Shown here: positions 8,499 to 15,857 of the stretch, in pieces
Layout of the letters: each line of letters opens with the position of its first letter
How positions within the stretch are numbered: position 1 is the first letter of the stretch
NCBI GenBank assembly: GCA_002938115.1
Contig: PTKD01000009.1
Coordinates: 1 to 18,602 of the forward strand
Length of the DNA stretch: 18,602 bases
Direction: 5' to 3'
From: Alphaproteobacteria bacterium MarineAlpha9_Bin7
GTDB taxonomy: Bacteria > Pseudomonadota > Alphaproteobacteria > UBA7887
Translations under genes and position numbers: made by a program
Notes under the pieces: model-generated
What the model was told of the DNA's origin: nothing
Seen by the model: the letters and a program-made list of their open reading frames with translations, nothing else
Database searches by the model: none

Positions 8499-9313
8499 GC
8501 CAGAGCCTCCCCTACCACTCTTCGACCAAGCGAACGTATCAAACTCCGCCGGTAATACGCAGTAGCATGTTGATCCTCATTCGTACCAAGCTTCCAAGCA
8601 AGATCATTCAAGGCGTCGTCCAGAAACTTATCCTCCAACAGAGGCCATTCGCACACTTCGGGTTTCTCACCAACTCCACCAAGAGCTATGCGAAGGCATT
8701 CGGAGGTAGCAACTACCGCCACCGCTACAATCGCGAAGTCACCGTGACGATAAGCGACTTCCCCAAAACCGTAGCCGGCACCGGTTTCCGCTGTGGGAAA
8801 TCGCAACGCGCGTATCATCTCGTCAGGTGCACAGGCGGTCTCCAACGTTCCAACCTGCAATTCATGTGCTGCAAGCACTCGCTCACCACGAGAGGAATAC
8901 AAGACTGCTTTTCCGTTCAGCGCCGCTAGGCATAACGGCAGCTCTGCACTGGGATCAGCGTGAGCGATAGATCCGCAAACTGTGCCTTTATTTCGTGTTT
9001 GACGATGTCCAACCCATGGTAAGGCGCGCTTAAGAAGTGGCAAAGACTCGGCCAATCCGGGCCAAAACTGAAGAGCAGATTGTGTGACAGTGCAGCCAAT
9101 TTCTACGACACCCTCTTTGAGGGTAATAAAATCGTGATCGGGCAACCGCGAGATGTCCACCACGAGAGTGGGTTGCACTAATCGCATATTAAGCATCGCG
9201 ATCAAAGATTGGCCACCCGCAAGCACCCGAGCTTCACCACCCTCATCCGCAAGAAACTCTGCCACCTCATCAAGATGATCGGCAAAGGCGTAGTCAAACA
9301 CAGGCGGTTTCAT
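8486..9313 (-). CDS. hmfB: Molybdenum hydroxylase FAD-binding subunit, probable 2-furoyl-CoA dehydrogenase HmfB-like
   Basis: This medium subunit carries FAD and passes electrons from the iron-sulfur subunit to an acceptor. It has 275 residues. The two FAD pyrophosphate-binding loops are clear: AGGQSLIAMLNMR (from about 32) and TVCGSIAHADPSAELP (111-126). The second loop has VCGS where many homologues have IGGS or VGGS, a mild variation. The ATG overlaps the TGA of the large subunit by four bases (ATGA). Its own stop is overlapped by the start of the [2Fe-2S] subunit. Large, medium, small is the order of hmfABC, whereas CO dehydrogenase operons are usually medium, small, large. Substrate assignment is inferred from context. 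Confidence 0.78.
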   Translation of the reverse strand: MKPPVFDYAFADHLDEVAEFLADEGGEARVLAGGQSLIAMLNMRLVQPTLVVDISRLPDHDFITLKEGVVEIGCTVTQSALQFWPGLAESLPLLKRALPWVGHRQTRNKGTVCGSIAHADPSAELPLCLAALNGKAVLYSSRGERVLAAHELQVGTLETACAPDEMIRALRFPTAETGAGYGFGEVAYRHGDFAIVAVAVVATSECLRIALGGVGEKPEVCEWPLLEDKFLDDALNDLAWKLGTNEDQHATAYYRRSLIRSLGRRVVGEALACLG

Positions 9314-11754
9314 TTTCCCTCTGTCGCGCGAAAAGGTGGCTCATCATCACCCATGAGCGCCGCGACACGATCGGGGGTTAAAGGCAACTCGATATCGTCT
9401 ACTCCCAGCGCATCCGCGACGGCGTTCGCAATGCAAACTGGCGTGCTCATGGATTGACCTTCACCAGCTCCCTTTGTCCCAAGCGGCGTAAACGGAGACG
9501 GAGATTCCGTGTGAAGAATAATTGGATCCGGAACTTCACAGGCTGTGGGCACCAAATAGTCCGCAAACGTTCCGGATAGGAACTGGCCGTCCTCGTCATA
9601 ACGAAACTTTTCGAGCAATGCAGCACCGATCCCGTGAGCAAAAGCGCCACGAATTTGCCCATCAAGGAGCGCAGGATTAATCGTTCTTCCGGCATCATGC
9701 ATCGTGACATAGTGGTCAATACGAACACGATGCGTTGCCTTATCAATCTCAATTCCACAAAAATCAAAAATGAAGCCGTAGGCAGCGGCGCCGTTGATAC
9801 GATCCGACGAATCTGGTGACGTGAGTTCTGGTGGGGTCCACGTGGCCGTTTCCCGGACCACAGGCTCTAATCCCTCTGGCAGAGTCCCTGGGGACCAATG
9901 ACTTGATCCAGCAATGCGACGAAACGGCACCGAATTCGCAGGATTGTCGCGTGCACATATTTTTCCATCGGCAAACTCAAGTTCTTCCATATCAACATTG
10001 AGGTGTTGACTCGCAAGACGTGCCAACCGGTCTCGCAGACGAGTTGCAGCTAAATACGCTGTCCCTGCTACGGCCGGACCAAAACGGCTGGAGTAACTGC
10101 CAGCTGCGATCGACCAGCCCGCCACGGCACTGTCAAAGCCACTCTCAACCGTAACCTCTTCTGGAAAAATTCCAAACACTTCGGCCATCACTTGGGAAAT
10201 AGCGGTCCGGTGACCCTGTCCTTGAGGCAAGGAGTCAATCGTGACACTTACCGAACCAAGCGGGTCCAGCGCGACTGTGACAATCGTCAATGCACCGTTC
10301 TTTGGGCCTGCACGTGCACGTTCCTCGGCGTTCAATACAGTTGTGATATACCCCATGTTGGACATGCTCGACTCCACCACAGCTGCACACCCGATACCGT
10401 AAAGACGCCCCTCTGCTCGAGCTTGATTGCGACGGCACAGCAACTCCTGCCACTTGCCATCAGTCACAGCGAGATCAACAGAGCGCCGATAGTCACCCGA
10501 GTCCAACAATGCGCCGGTCGGACACCGGTAAGGAAACTGCTCAGCCAAAACCAAGTTTCGCCTTCTCAATTCAATTGGGTCGATATGTAACCTCGCAGCA
10601 ATTCGATCCATCAGGCGCTCAATAGCGAAATAAAGTTGCGGGCCACCAAATCCCCGATTGAGACCACTCGGAACGGTATTCGTTAAAGCCACACGATTAC
10701 GCACTCGAACATGACGCAATTTATAAGCACCAGTAAGATTACCGTGCATTCGATACAGAGAGGCCGGCTCAGGTGCTCGCAGGTAAGCGCCACAATCCTC
10801 CAGCTGATCAATGTCAAACGCGGTAACTTCTCCCTCATTGTTCACCGCCGCCTCTATTCTGGTGACCCTTCCTGTTGCCGCGTTCGCTGCCAGAAGATGC
10901 TCAAGGCGATCCTCAACCCACTTTACCGGCCGACAGACAAGGCGAGAGGCAAGTGCCATGGCCACAACATAAGGAAACACGGCCTGTTTAACGCCAAAGC
11001 TGCCTCCTGAATCGGGTGGCGTCCGGAGTCGCAAACGGTTTGCTGGGACTCCCAGCGCCAATGCCATCACCGAGTGAAGCGTGAAAGGGCCCTGAAAATT
11101 GGCCAACACATCGTAGCCGCCCATAGCTGGGTCATACTCGGCTACAACGACAAAACACTCAATTGGGGTACAACTGTTTCGGGGGTAACGAACAGTTACG
11201 CCTATCTGCTGATCTGAATTCAAAAAAGCCTCGTCGGGAGCCCCATAGACAAACGTACGGTCGCTTACGAGATTACTGCCCACCGCCTCATGCAGCACCG
11301 GCGCCTCCGGTGTGATGGATTTCTCGGGATCCACCACAGCAGACAAAGGCTGATAAGTTACATGGATTTTTTCAAGCGCATCCTCCGCAACATATCGGTC
11401 TTGCGCGACCACAATGGCAACAGGTTCCCCAACGTAACGAACCCGATCTACCGCAATACAATAATGTTCCATGGGCTGCTTGACGCCAGCGATGAATGGC
11501 TTCGTATGCGCCTTTGCATAATCACCAGTAACGACAGCTTCCACTCCCTTCATAGCGAGGGCGCCGGATACCTCGATCGCACCTAACTCCGCATGAGCAT
11601 GCGGTGAACGTAAGAATGCCGCATGCAACGTATCGGTGCGAACCGGAAGGTCATCACCGAACCGGCCACGTCCCGTCAAAAGTGCGGCGTCTTCCACCCG
11701 CTCTATTGCCTGACCCAAAAATCGTCCCCACAAGGGCACGGCCTTAGACCCCAC
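9310..11754 (-). CDS. hmfA: Molybdenum hydroxylase large subunit, probable 2-furoyl-CoA dehydrogenase HmfA-like
   Basis: This is the molybdopterin-cytosine-dinucleotide-binding catalytic subunit of a xanthine-oxidase-family hydroxylase, 814 residues. Landmarks are GGSFGVKQ (250-257, pterin region), RGFGGPQ (367-373) in the active-site loop, and the catalytic base Glu765 in LGTKGAGEGQS. The loop is not the AYRCSFR motif of CO-oxidising form I CoxL, so CO oxidation is unlikely. In the HMF/furoate pathway the equivalent enzyme hydroxylates the ring of 2-furoyl-CoA at C5 with water as oxygen source. The start is taken as GTG 11754, which shares its G with the TAG of the LLM gene (TAGTG); AGGAG is unusually close (2 bases), so the downstream GTG at 11739 is an alternative. 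No maturation or cofactor-insertion gene is nearby. Confidence 0.75.
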   Translation of the reverse strand: MGSKAVPLWGRFLGQAIERVEDAALLTGRGRFGDDLPVRTDTLHAAFLRSPHAHAELGAIEVSGALAMKGVEAVVTGDYAKAHTKPFIAGVKQPMEHYCIAVDRVRYVGEPVAIVVAQDRYVAEDALEKIHVTYQPLSAVVDPEKSITPEAPVLHEAVGSNLVSDRTFVYGAPDEAFLNSDQQIGVTVRYPRNSCTPIECFVVVAEYDPAMGGYDVLANFQGPFTLHSVMALALGVPANRLRLRTPPDSGGSFGVKQAVFPYVVAMALASRLVCRPVKWVEDRLEHLLAANAATGRVTRIEAAVNNEGEVTAFDIDQLEDCGAYLRAPEPASLYRMHGNLTGAYKLRHVRVRNRVALTNTVPSGLNRGFGGPQLYFAIERLMDRIAARLHIDPIELRRRNLVLAEQFPYRCPTGALLDSGDYRRSVDLAVTDGKWQELLCRRNQARAEGRLYGIGCAAVVESSMSNMGYITTVLNAEERARAGPKNGALTIVTVALDPLGSVSVTIDSLPQGQGHRTAISQVMAEVFGIFPEEVTVESGFDSAVAGWSIAAGSYSSRFGPAVAGTAYLAATRLRDRLARLASQHLNVDMEELEFADGKICARDNPANSVPFRRIAGSSHWSPGTLPEGLEPVVRETATWTPPELTSPDSSDRINGAAAYGFIFDFCGIEIDKATHRVRIDHYVTMHDAGRTINPALLDGQIRGAFAHGIGAALLEKFRYDEDGQFLSGTFADYLVPTACEVPDPIILHTESPSPFTPLGTKGAGEGQSMSTPVCIANAVADALGVDDIELPLTPDRVAALMGDDEPPFRATEGK

Positions 11755-12728
11755 TACTCCTGGCCCAACAATGGGCGCACTTCTTGTGCAAAGCGTTCAA
11801 TCTGCTGGTCCCGTTGCTCATAGGGTCCAACAAAGTCGAGTACAAAGTGACGAACTCCCACGGATTTAAAGGCATCTATTTTGGCTGCAATATCGGCAGG
11901 TGAACCGAGTGCACAATATTTTTCCGCAGGCCGACGAAAGTCCATGGCATAACGCACACTCAGTGCTTCCGTCGCAGCATCCAGTGCCTTCTCATAACTG
12001 TCGTCGATCCGCAAGAACAGAAGATGCCCGGTCCCATACTCGCCCACATCACGGCCCGCCTCCTCTGCTGCAAGACTTATCTTCTCCATGGAATCCTTGA
12101 ACATTTCAGGAGTTACAACATATGAAATATAACCATCACAAAGTGCGCCAGCACGAGTTAGAGCACCATCGGAGCGCCCACCGCACCATATAGGTGGACC
12201 GCCTTTTTGACGCGGAGTTGGCAACAATTCAACGTTGGGAAAGGGGTAAAATTTGCCATTGTTCTCAACCTCTCCGCCCTTCCATAGTTTCCGCAACACG
12301 GCAATACCTTCATTTAAACGAGCTCCGCGTTCCTTTACTGGTATCCCACAGGCTGCAAATTCGTTTGGAAATTCCCCGCCGACCCCAACCCCGAAAATCA
12401 ACCGGCCATCGCAGAGATGATCTAGGGTTGAAATCATTTTGGCAACGGGTGTCGGGTGGCGCAGAGGAAGCAAGTAGATACCTGTTCCAAAGGTCAGCCG
12501 CTCACTTTGTCCACATGCCCAAGCCAGTTGGGTAATGGAATCGAGAATTGGGATTGTAAATGCAACATGATCTCCCACCCACATTGAATCGTAACCCAAA
12601 TCATCAACCAGTCGAATAAGACGTCGCGCGTCCTCAGTGTCGGGCGCCCATGGACCAACCGCGGGTTCAGTCCGCCGATAGATCGTCTGCACACCGAATT
12701 TTAGAGAAGTTTCAAGAGACAAATTCAT
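11754..12728 (-). CDS. Luciferase-like (LLM) flavin-dependent oxidoreductase
   Basis: This is a 324-residue TIM-barrel protein of the bacterial luciferase/F420-dependent reductase superfamily. Typical segments are the LVDDLGYDSMWVGDH helix-strand near residue 40, LTFGTGIYLLPLRHP, HLCDGRLIFGVGVGGEFPNEF and the GGPPIWCGGRSDGAL strand. The first segment resembles LLM-class proteins acting on small oxidised or CoA-linked substrates, but the cofactor (FMN with partner, or F420) cannot be told from sequence reading. ATG 12728 has AGG about ten bases upstream. Its TAG shares one base with the large-subunit start, so it is almost certainly expressed with the Mo-hydroxylase. It is not part of the textbook hmfABCDE set; a role in an upstream or side oxidation is speculative. 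Confidence 0.85.
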   Translation of the reverse strand: MNLSLETSLKFGVQTIYRRTEPAVGPWAPDTEDARRLIRLVDDLGYDSMWVGDHVAFTIPILDSITQLAWACGQSERLTFGTGIYLLPLRHPTPVAKMISTLDHLCDGRLIFGVGVGGEFPNEFAACGIPVKERGARLNEGIAVLRKLWKGGEVENNGKFYPFPNVELLPTPRQKGGPPIWCGGRSDGALTRAGALCDGYISYVVTPEMFKDSMEKISLAAEEAGRDVGEYGTGHLLFLRIDDSYEKALDAATEALSVRYAMDFRRPAEKYCALGSPADIAAKIDAFKSVGVRHFVLDFVGPYEQRDQQIERFAQEVRPLLGQE

Positions 12729-12763
12729 AATGGCCAGCCTAAAATTTCGTTCGTAAAAAGATA

Positions 12764-13222
12764 TTATCCTAGCAACACATCACGAGCAGCCTCGAAATTG
12801 ACGCTACCATCAAGTGCGTGTGCAACCTGGCAATGGAGTAGACAGTCTGATGCATCAATCACGAACAGGGCCGGCACAAGTAGGCCGAGGCGCGGAACAA
12901 AGACTCCGAATTGCTCCTTAAAATCTCCAAATTCAACCGCAGGCGTTGACCATCCCGCAGCCTCACCCCAAGCTTTGCGAATCGGTGCATAATCTAGGCT
13001 GACGGCCAAGCAAAGCCACGATTGGGGGGCACCCTGCACCAGCTCCGAAAATCGTCGAGCGGGGACAGAATCACATCCGTCGAAAGTCGGCATCGTAAGA
13101 ACCACCCTTGCACCTTTCTCCGGTCCCTTCACGGTATCACCAGGAATCAGTGGCGCTCTGTTAAGGTCCAGGCATATGCCATCGACGACTATGGTCGGAA
13201 ATCTGAGTGTGCCTGAAACCAT
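12764..13222 (-). CDS. Divergent peroxiredoxin/Tpx-like thioredoxin-fold protein
   Basis: This 152-residue protein has the outline of thiol peroxidase (Tpx) or an AhpC/TSA-type peroxiredoxin. It shows a strand VVLTMPTFDGCDSVPARRF, then LCLAVSLDYAPIRKAWG, FKEQFGVFVPRLGLLVPALFVID, and a closing helix with NFEAARDVLL. The probable peroxidatic cysteine is Cys50, one residue off its usual distance from the RRF/RKF helix. The helix position of the Tpx resolving cysteine (RFCG in many Tpx) reads RKAWG, with Ala84. Other cysteines are 71, 127 and 131. ATG 13222 begins the frame; it is divergent from tldD with an 86-base gap and 35 bases ahead of the LLM gene, so it likely leads the catabolic operon. 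The peroxidase activity is uncertain. Confidence 0.65.
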   Translation of the reverse strand: MVSGTLRFPTIVVDGICLDLNRAPLIPGDTVKGPEKGARVVLTMPTFDGCDSVPARRFSELVQGAPQSWLCLAVSLDYAPIRKAWGEAAGWSTPAVEFGDFKEQFGVFVPRLGLLVPALFVIDASDCLLHCQVAHALDGSVNFEAARDVLLG

Positions 13223-13308
13223 CGTTTGGTTGGCTACTTCGGCTTGATAGGGTACATATTAAACGTTTCGTCCGTAGCGGAAAATACCCGAAACCCAGGA
13301 TCTTATTC
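13223..13308. promoter_or_regulatory. Divergent intergenic region (peroxiredoxin-led operon / tldD)
   Basis: These 86 bases separate two divergently transcribed genes, so both promoters must lie here or overlap the coding ends. An AT-rich core sits at about 13252-13262. On the minus strand it reads TAATAT, a plausible -10 box, with a weak TTTTCC 17 bases upstream. For tldD, AGGA lies about eight bases before ATG 13309. No dyad typical of a regulator site stands out to me. Confidence 0.3.
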
Positions 13309-14748
13309 ATGACCGATATTGCCCGCCTCAACAAATTGTTTTTTGACCGTACTGGTATGCAACCAGGGAAGATCGAGTCAATCGTGAGTGACGCACTCCA
13401 TGGAGCTGATGATGGTGAATTGTTTCTGGAATATCGTCAGTCTGAGAGCTTTTCTTTTGACGATGGAAAACTCAAAGCAGCCAGTTTCGATACTTCCCAG
13501 GGGTTTGGACTACGTGCGGTTTCAGGAGAAGCGACGGGCTACGGACATGCGTCGGAACTAAGCGAAGACGCAATACGACGAGCGAGCAGCACTGTTAAAG
13601 CGGTGCGAGCTGGGGCGTCCGGCCAAATGGAAACGGCACCGATACCAACAAACCAACAACTTTATGTAGACGACAACCCACTTCAGGGAACACCATTCGA
13701 GAGGAAGGTTGAGTTATTGCAAAACATCGACGCCTATGCACGAGCAAAAGACCCTCGTGTGCGTCAAGTGATGGCATCGCTCACCGGAAATTGGCAAGCA
13801 GTTGAGATTATGAGACCCGGGGGCGAACTTGTAGGAGATATCCGGCCCCTAGTTCGTCTTAGCGTGTCCGTCGTGATCGGAGACGATGAGCACATGGAGA
13901 GTGGGAGCTACGGCTCAGGAGGAAGGTTCGGATATGATCTGCTCCTGACACCAGAGACTTGGCAAAACCACGTCGATGAGGCATTGCGCCAAGCGGTCAC
14001 GATGCTAGATGCAGATCCTGCTCCGGCCGGTGAAATGCAGGTCGTTCTGGGACCGGGCTGGCCGGGTATCCTGCTACATGAGGCAATTGGCCATGGTCTA
14101 GAAGGCGATTTCAACAGAAAAAAGACGAGCGTATTTGCTGGCTTGATGGGAGAAAGAGTGGCGGCACCCGGTGTCACGGTGCTGGACGATGGAGTTATCG
14201 CCGATCGACGGGGATCACTGTCGATCGATGATGAAGGCACACCGACCCAATCAACCACGTTGATCGAAGACGGCATCTTGGTTGCGCTTATGCAAGACCG
14301 AATGAACGGGAGGCTTATGGGAACCCGATCGACAGGTAACGGACGACGCCAGAGTTTTGCACATCAGCCCATGCCACGCATGCGCAATACCATCATGTGC
14401 GCCGGTCAAGACGATCCAGAAGACATTTTACGCTCAGTGAAAAAGGGCCTTTATGCAGTAAATTTCGGTGGTGGTCAGGTCGATATCACCAATGGGAAAT
14501 TTGTGTTTTCGGCTTCCGAGGCCTACAAAATTGAGAATGGAAACATCGGAGCGCCCGTAAAGGGAGCAACCCTTATCGGAAGTGGTTTCGAAGTTCTTAA
14601 AAAAGTAAAAGCCGTTGGTCACGACATGAAACTCGACCCGGGCATTGGCACATGCGGGAAGAATGGACAAGGAGTGCCAGTCGGCGTTGGCCAACCAACC
14701 CTGTTAATTGACGGACTCACCGTCGGCGGCACAGAGGCGCTGACATAG
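13309..14748 (+). CDS. tldD: Metalloprotease TldD
   Basis: TldD forms a heterodimeric zinc protease with TldE/PmbA that processes peptides (for example microcin B17) and unfolded small proteins in the cytoplasm. The 479-residue protein shows the zinc-binding HEAIGHGLEGDFNRK motif (His257, Glu258, His262) and the third ligand Cys449 in GTCGKNGQGVPVGVGQPT. The MRNTIM segment and KGLYAVNFGGGQVDITNG are also typical. The frame is open 34 codons upstream (to 13207), but that extension runs into the divergent peroxiredoxin gene and is not family-like. ATG 13309 has an AGGA ribosome-binding site. TldE is not in this window. tldD next to the cox genes is a familiar alphaproteobacterial arrangement, here interrupted by the catabolic operon. 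Confidence 0.97.
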   Translation: MTDIARLNKLFFDRTGMQPGKIESIVSDALHGADDGELFLEYRQSESFSFDDGKLKAASFDTSQGFGLRAVSGEATGYGHASELSEDAIRRASSTVKAVRAGASGQMETAPIPTNQQLYVDDNPLQGTPFERKVELLQNIDAYARAKDPRVRQVMASLTGNWQAVEIMRPGGELVGDIRPLVRLSVSVVIGDDEHMESGSYGSGGRFGYDLLLTPETWQNHVDEALRQAVTMLDADPAPAGEMQVVLGPGWPGILLHEAIGHGLEGDFNRKKTSVFAGLMGERVAAPGVTVLDDGVIADRRGSLSIDDEGTPTQSTTLIEDGILVALMQDRMNGRLMGTRSTGNGRRQSFAHQPMPRMRNTIMCAGQDDPEDILRSVKKGLYAVNFGGGQVDITNGKFVFSASEAYKIENGNIGAPVKGATLIGSGFEVLKKVKAVGHDMKLDPGIGTCGKNGQGVPVGVGQPTLLIDGLTVGGTEALT

Positions 14749-14771
14749 AAATCGCGTTACGGCCTCTGTGC
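14729..14771. repeat. 10-bp perfect inverted repeat spanning the tldD stop (possible terminator hairpin)
   Basis: GCACAGAGGC (14729-14738) pairs perfectly with GCCTCTGTGC (14762-14771) across a 23-base loop that contains the tldD stop codon. It lies between convergent tldD and the binding-fold gene. There is no T-run directly after the stem on either strand, so it is not a canonical intrinsic terminator. It could stall or protect the tldD transcript end. Confidence 0.45.
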
Positions 14772-14840
14772 AGTGATCCTACCGATAACTGCGTACGAGG
14801 GTTGATCGAATTTTGCGTATGTGGGACGCCAAAAAAACTT

Positions 14841-15728
14841 TCACGCTGCGGGAGGACTTGAGACTGCTAACTCATAGTCATGGCGCGTGGTGATTGAACC
14901 AGCGTGCAAAAATACATTAAGCGCACCTTCGAATGCCTCGCGTGTAATTTCCACATGCGGAGTCCAACAGCCTAAACGCTGATAAAAACCGATAGTGTCG
15001 GTAAGCACATCCACATCGACTCCCGGGAAATACTCCATCTCCATTTTTGCGATTTCGGAGGCGGGTGCACTGTTGATCAACTTCCGAGCGTCGCGGTATG
15101 CCATCATAAAAGTAGACGCCATATCGCTGTTCTGCCAGTCGCGCGTGGCAGCCAAACTCGAAAACGCGCACACACCTATGGCCTCACCCACAGAAGCGAC
15201 CACGTGCCCAACACCTTCCTTCTCTAGTTGTTGTGGGGTTGGACCCTGTGCATGGATGTAGTCCCCTTCACCATCCCGAAACGCATGCTCCATTTCATCG
15301 GTCGTCCCTGCATCAACCGCTTGAATCGCTGAGAACTCTATGCCTTCCTTAAAGCATGCGTACTTAAACATGGCTAAGGGCTGGCCTCCATGATCTACTA
15401 AAACTTTTTTACCTACTAGTTTGGACCAAGAAAACTCCGGATCGACGGTGCGCCCATTTAAAAAGAACCCGTCCGTTTCATTGATTTGAGCAAAATGCGT
15501 AACTAACGGCGCCTCACCTTTTTCTAGAGCGGCAAACGCTTGCGACGGAGCCGACTGCACCACATGTACAGAATCATCCAGCAAAGACGCTATCGCAGAT
15601 GTGCCAGGTGCTGAGACAGTATATTCGGGTTCTAGCCCCTCCCGTTGCAAAAAATTTCCAGCCATCGTCATGATCAACGGAGTATAGAAAGCCGAGAATC
15701 GCGAAAACTCAATATTGATACGTGCCAT
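14841..15728 (-). CDS. NMT1/THI5-like substrate-binding-fold protein without signal peptide
   Basis: This 295-residue protein has the two-lobe periplasmic-binding layout seen in SsuA/TauA/NMT1 proteins. An N-terminal strand leads to FYTPLIMTMAGNFLQREGLEPEY. Then come TSAIASLLDDSVHVVQSAPSQAF, a SWSKLVGKKVLVDHGGQPLAMF linker region, and a C-terminal lobe. I chose ATG 15728 because a strong GGAGGA lies about eight bases upstream; the longer frame to 15770 adds only non-conserved residues. From this start (MARINIEFSRFSAFYTP) there is no signal peptide or lipobox. No permease or ATPase gene is adjacent. It may be a cytoplasmic ligand-binding protein or an enzyme-like NMT1 relative; the ligand is unknown. 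Confidence 0.7.
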   Translation of the reverse strand: MARINIEFSRFSAFYTPLIMTMAGNFLQREGLEPEYTVSAPGTSAIASLLDDSVHVVQSAPSQAFAALEKGEAPLVTHFAQINETDGFFLNGRTVDPEFSWSKLVGKKVLVDHGGQPLAMFKYACFKEGIEFSAIQAVDAGTTDEMEHAFRDGEGDYIHAQGPTPQQLEKEGVGHVVASVGEAIGVCAFSSLAATRDWQNSDMASTFMMAYRDARKLINSAPASEIAKMEMEYFPGVDVDVLTDTIGFYQRLGCWTPHVEITREAFEGALNVFLHAGSITTRHDYELAVSSPPAA

Positions 15729-15857
15729 CACACTGTCCTCCGATTGGTGGCAACTGAGTTGAGATAACACTACGTCTTAGCAATTTTGCATAATATTGGA
15801 ATGTCCTTGCAGCACAGCAATCAGACCCAATCGATCGGACCTGGTTTAGAAATTCAG
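15729..15857 (-). promoter_or_regulatory. Intergenic region upstream of the binding-fold gene
   Basis: These 129 bases lie between the gshA stop and the binding-fold gene, both on the minus strand. A possible weak promoter on the minus strand is TATTAT (plus-strand 15790-15795) with TTGCTG 19 bases upstream (15815-15820). The spacing is long and the -35 match partial, so this is tentative. The strong GGAGGA ribosome-binding site lies at the left end. Confidence 0.25.

Noticed and set aside
13207..13308. N-terminal extension of tldD by 34 codons
   Set aside because: It overlaps the divergent peroxiredoxin start, is not TldD-like, and ATG 13309 has its own AGGA site.
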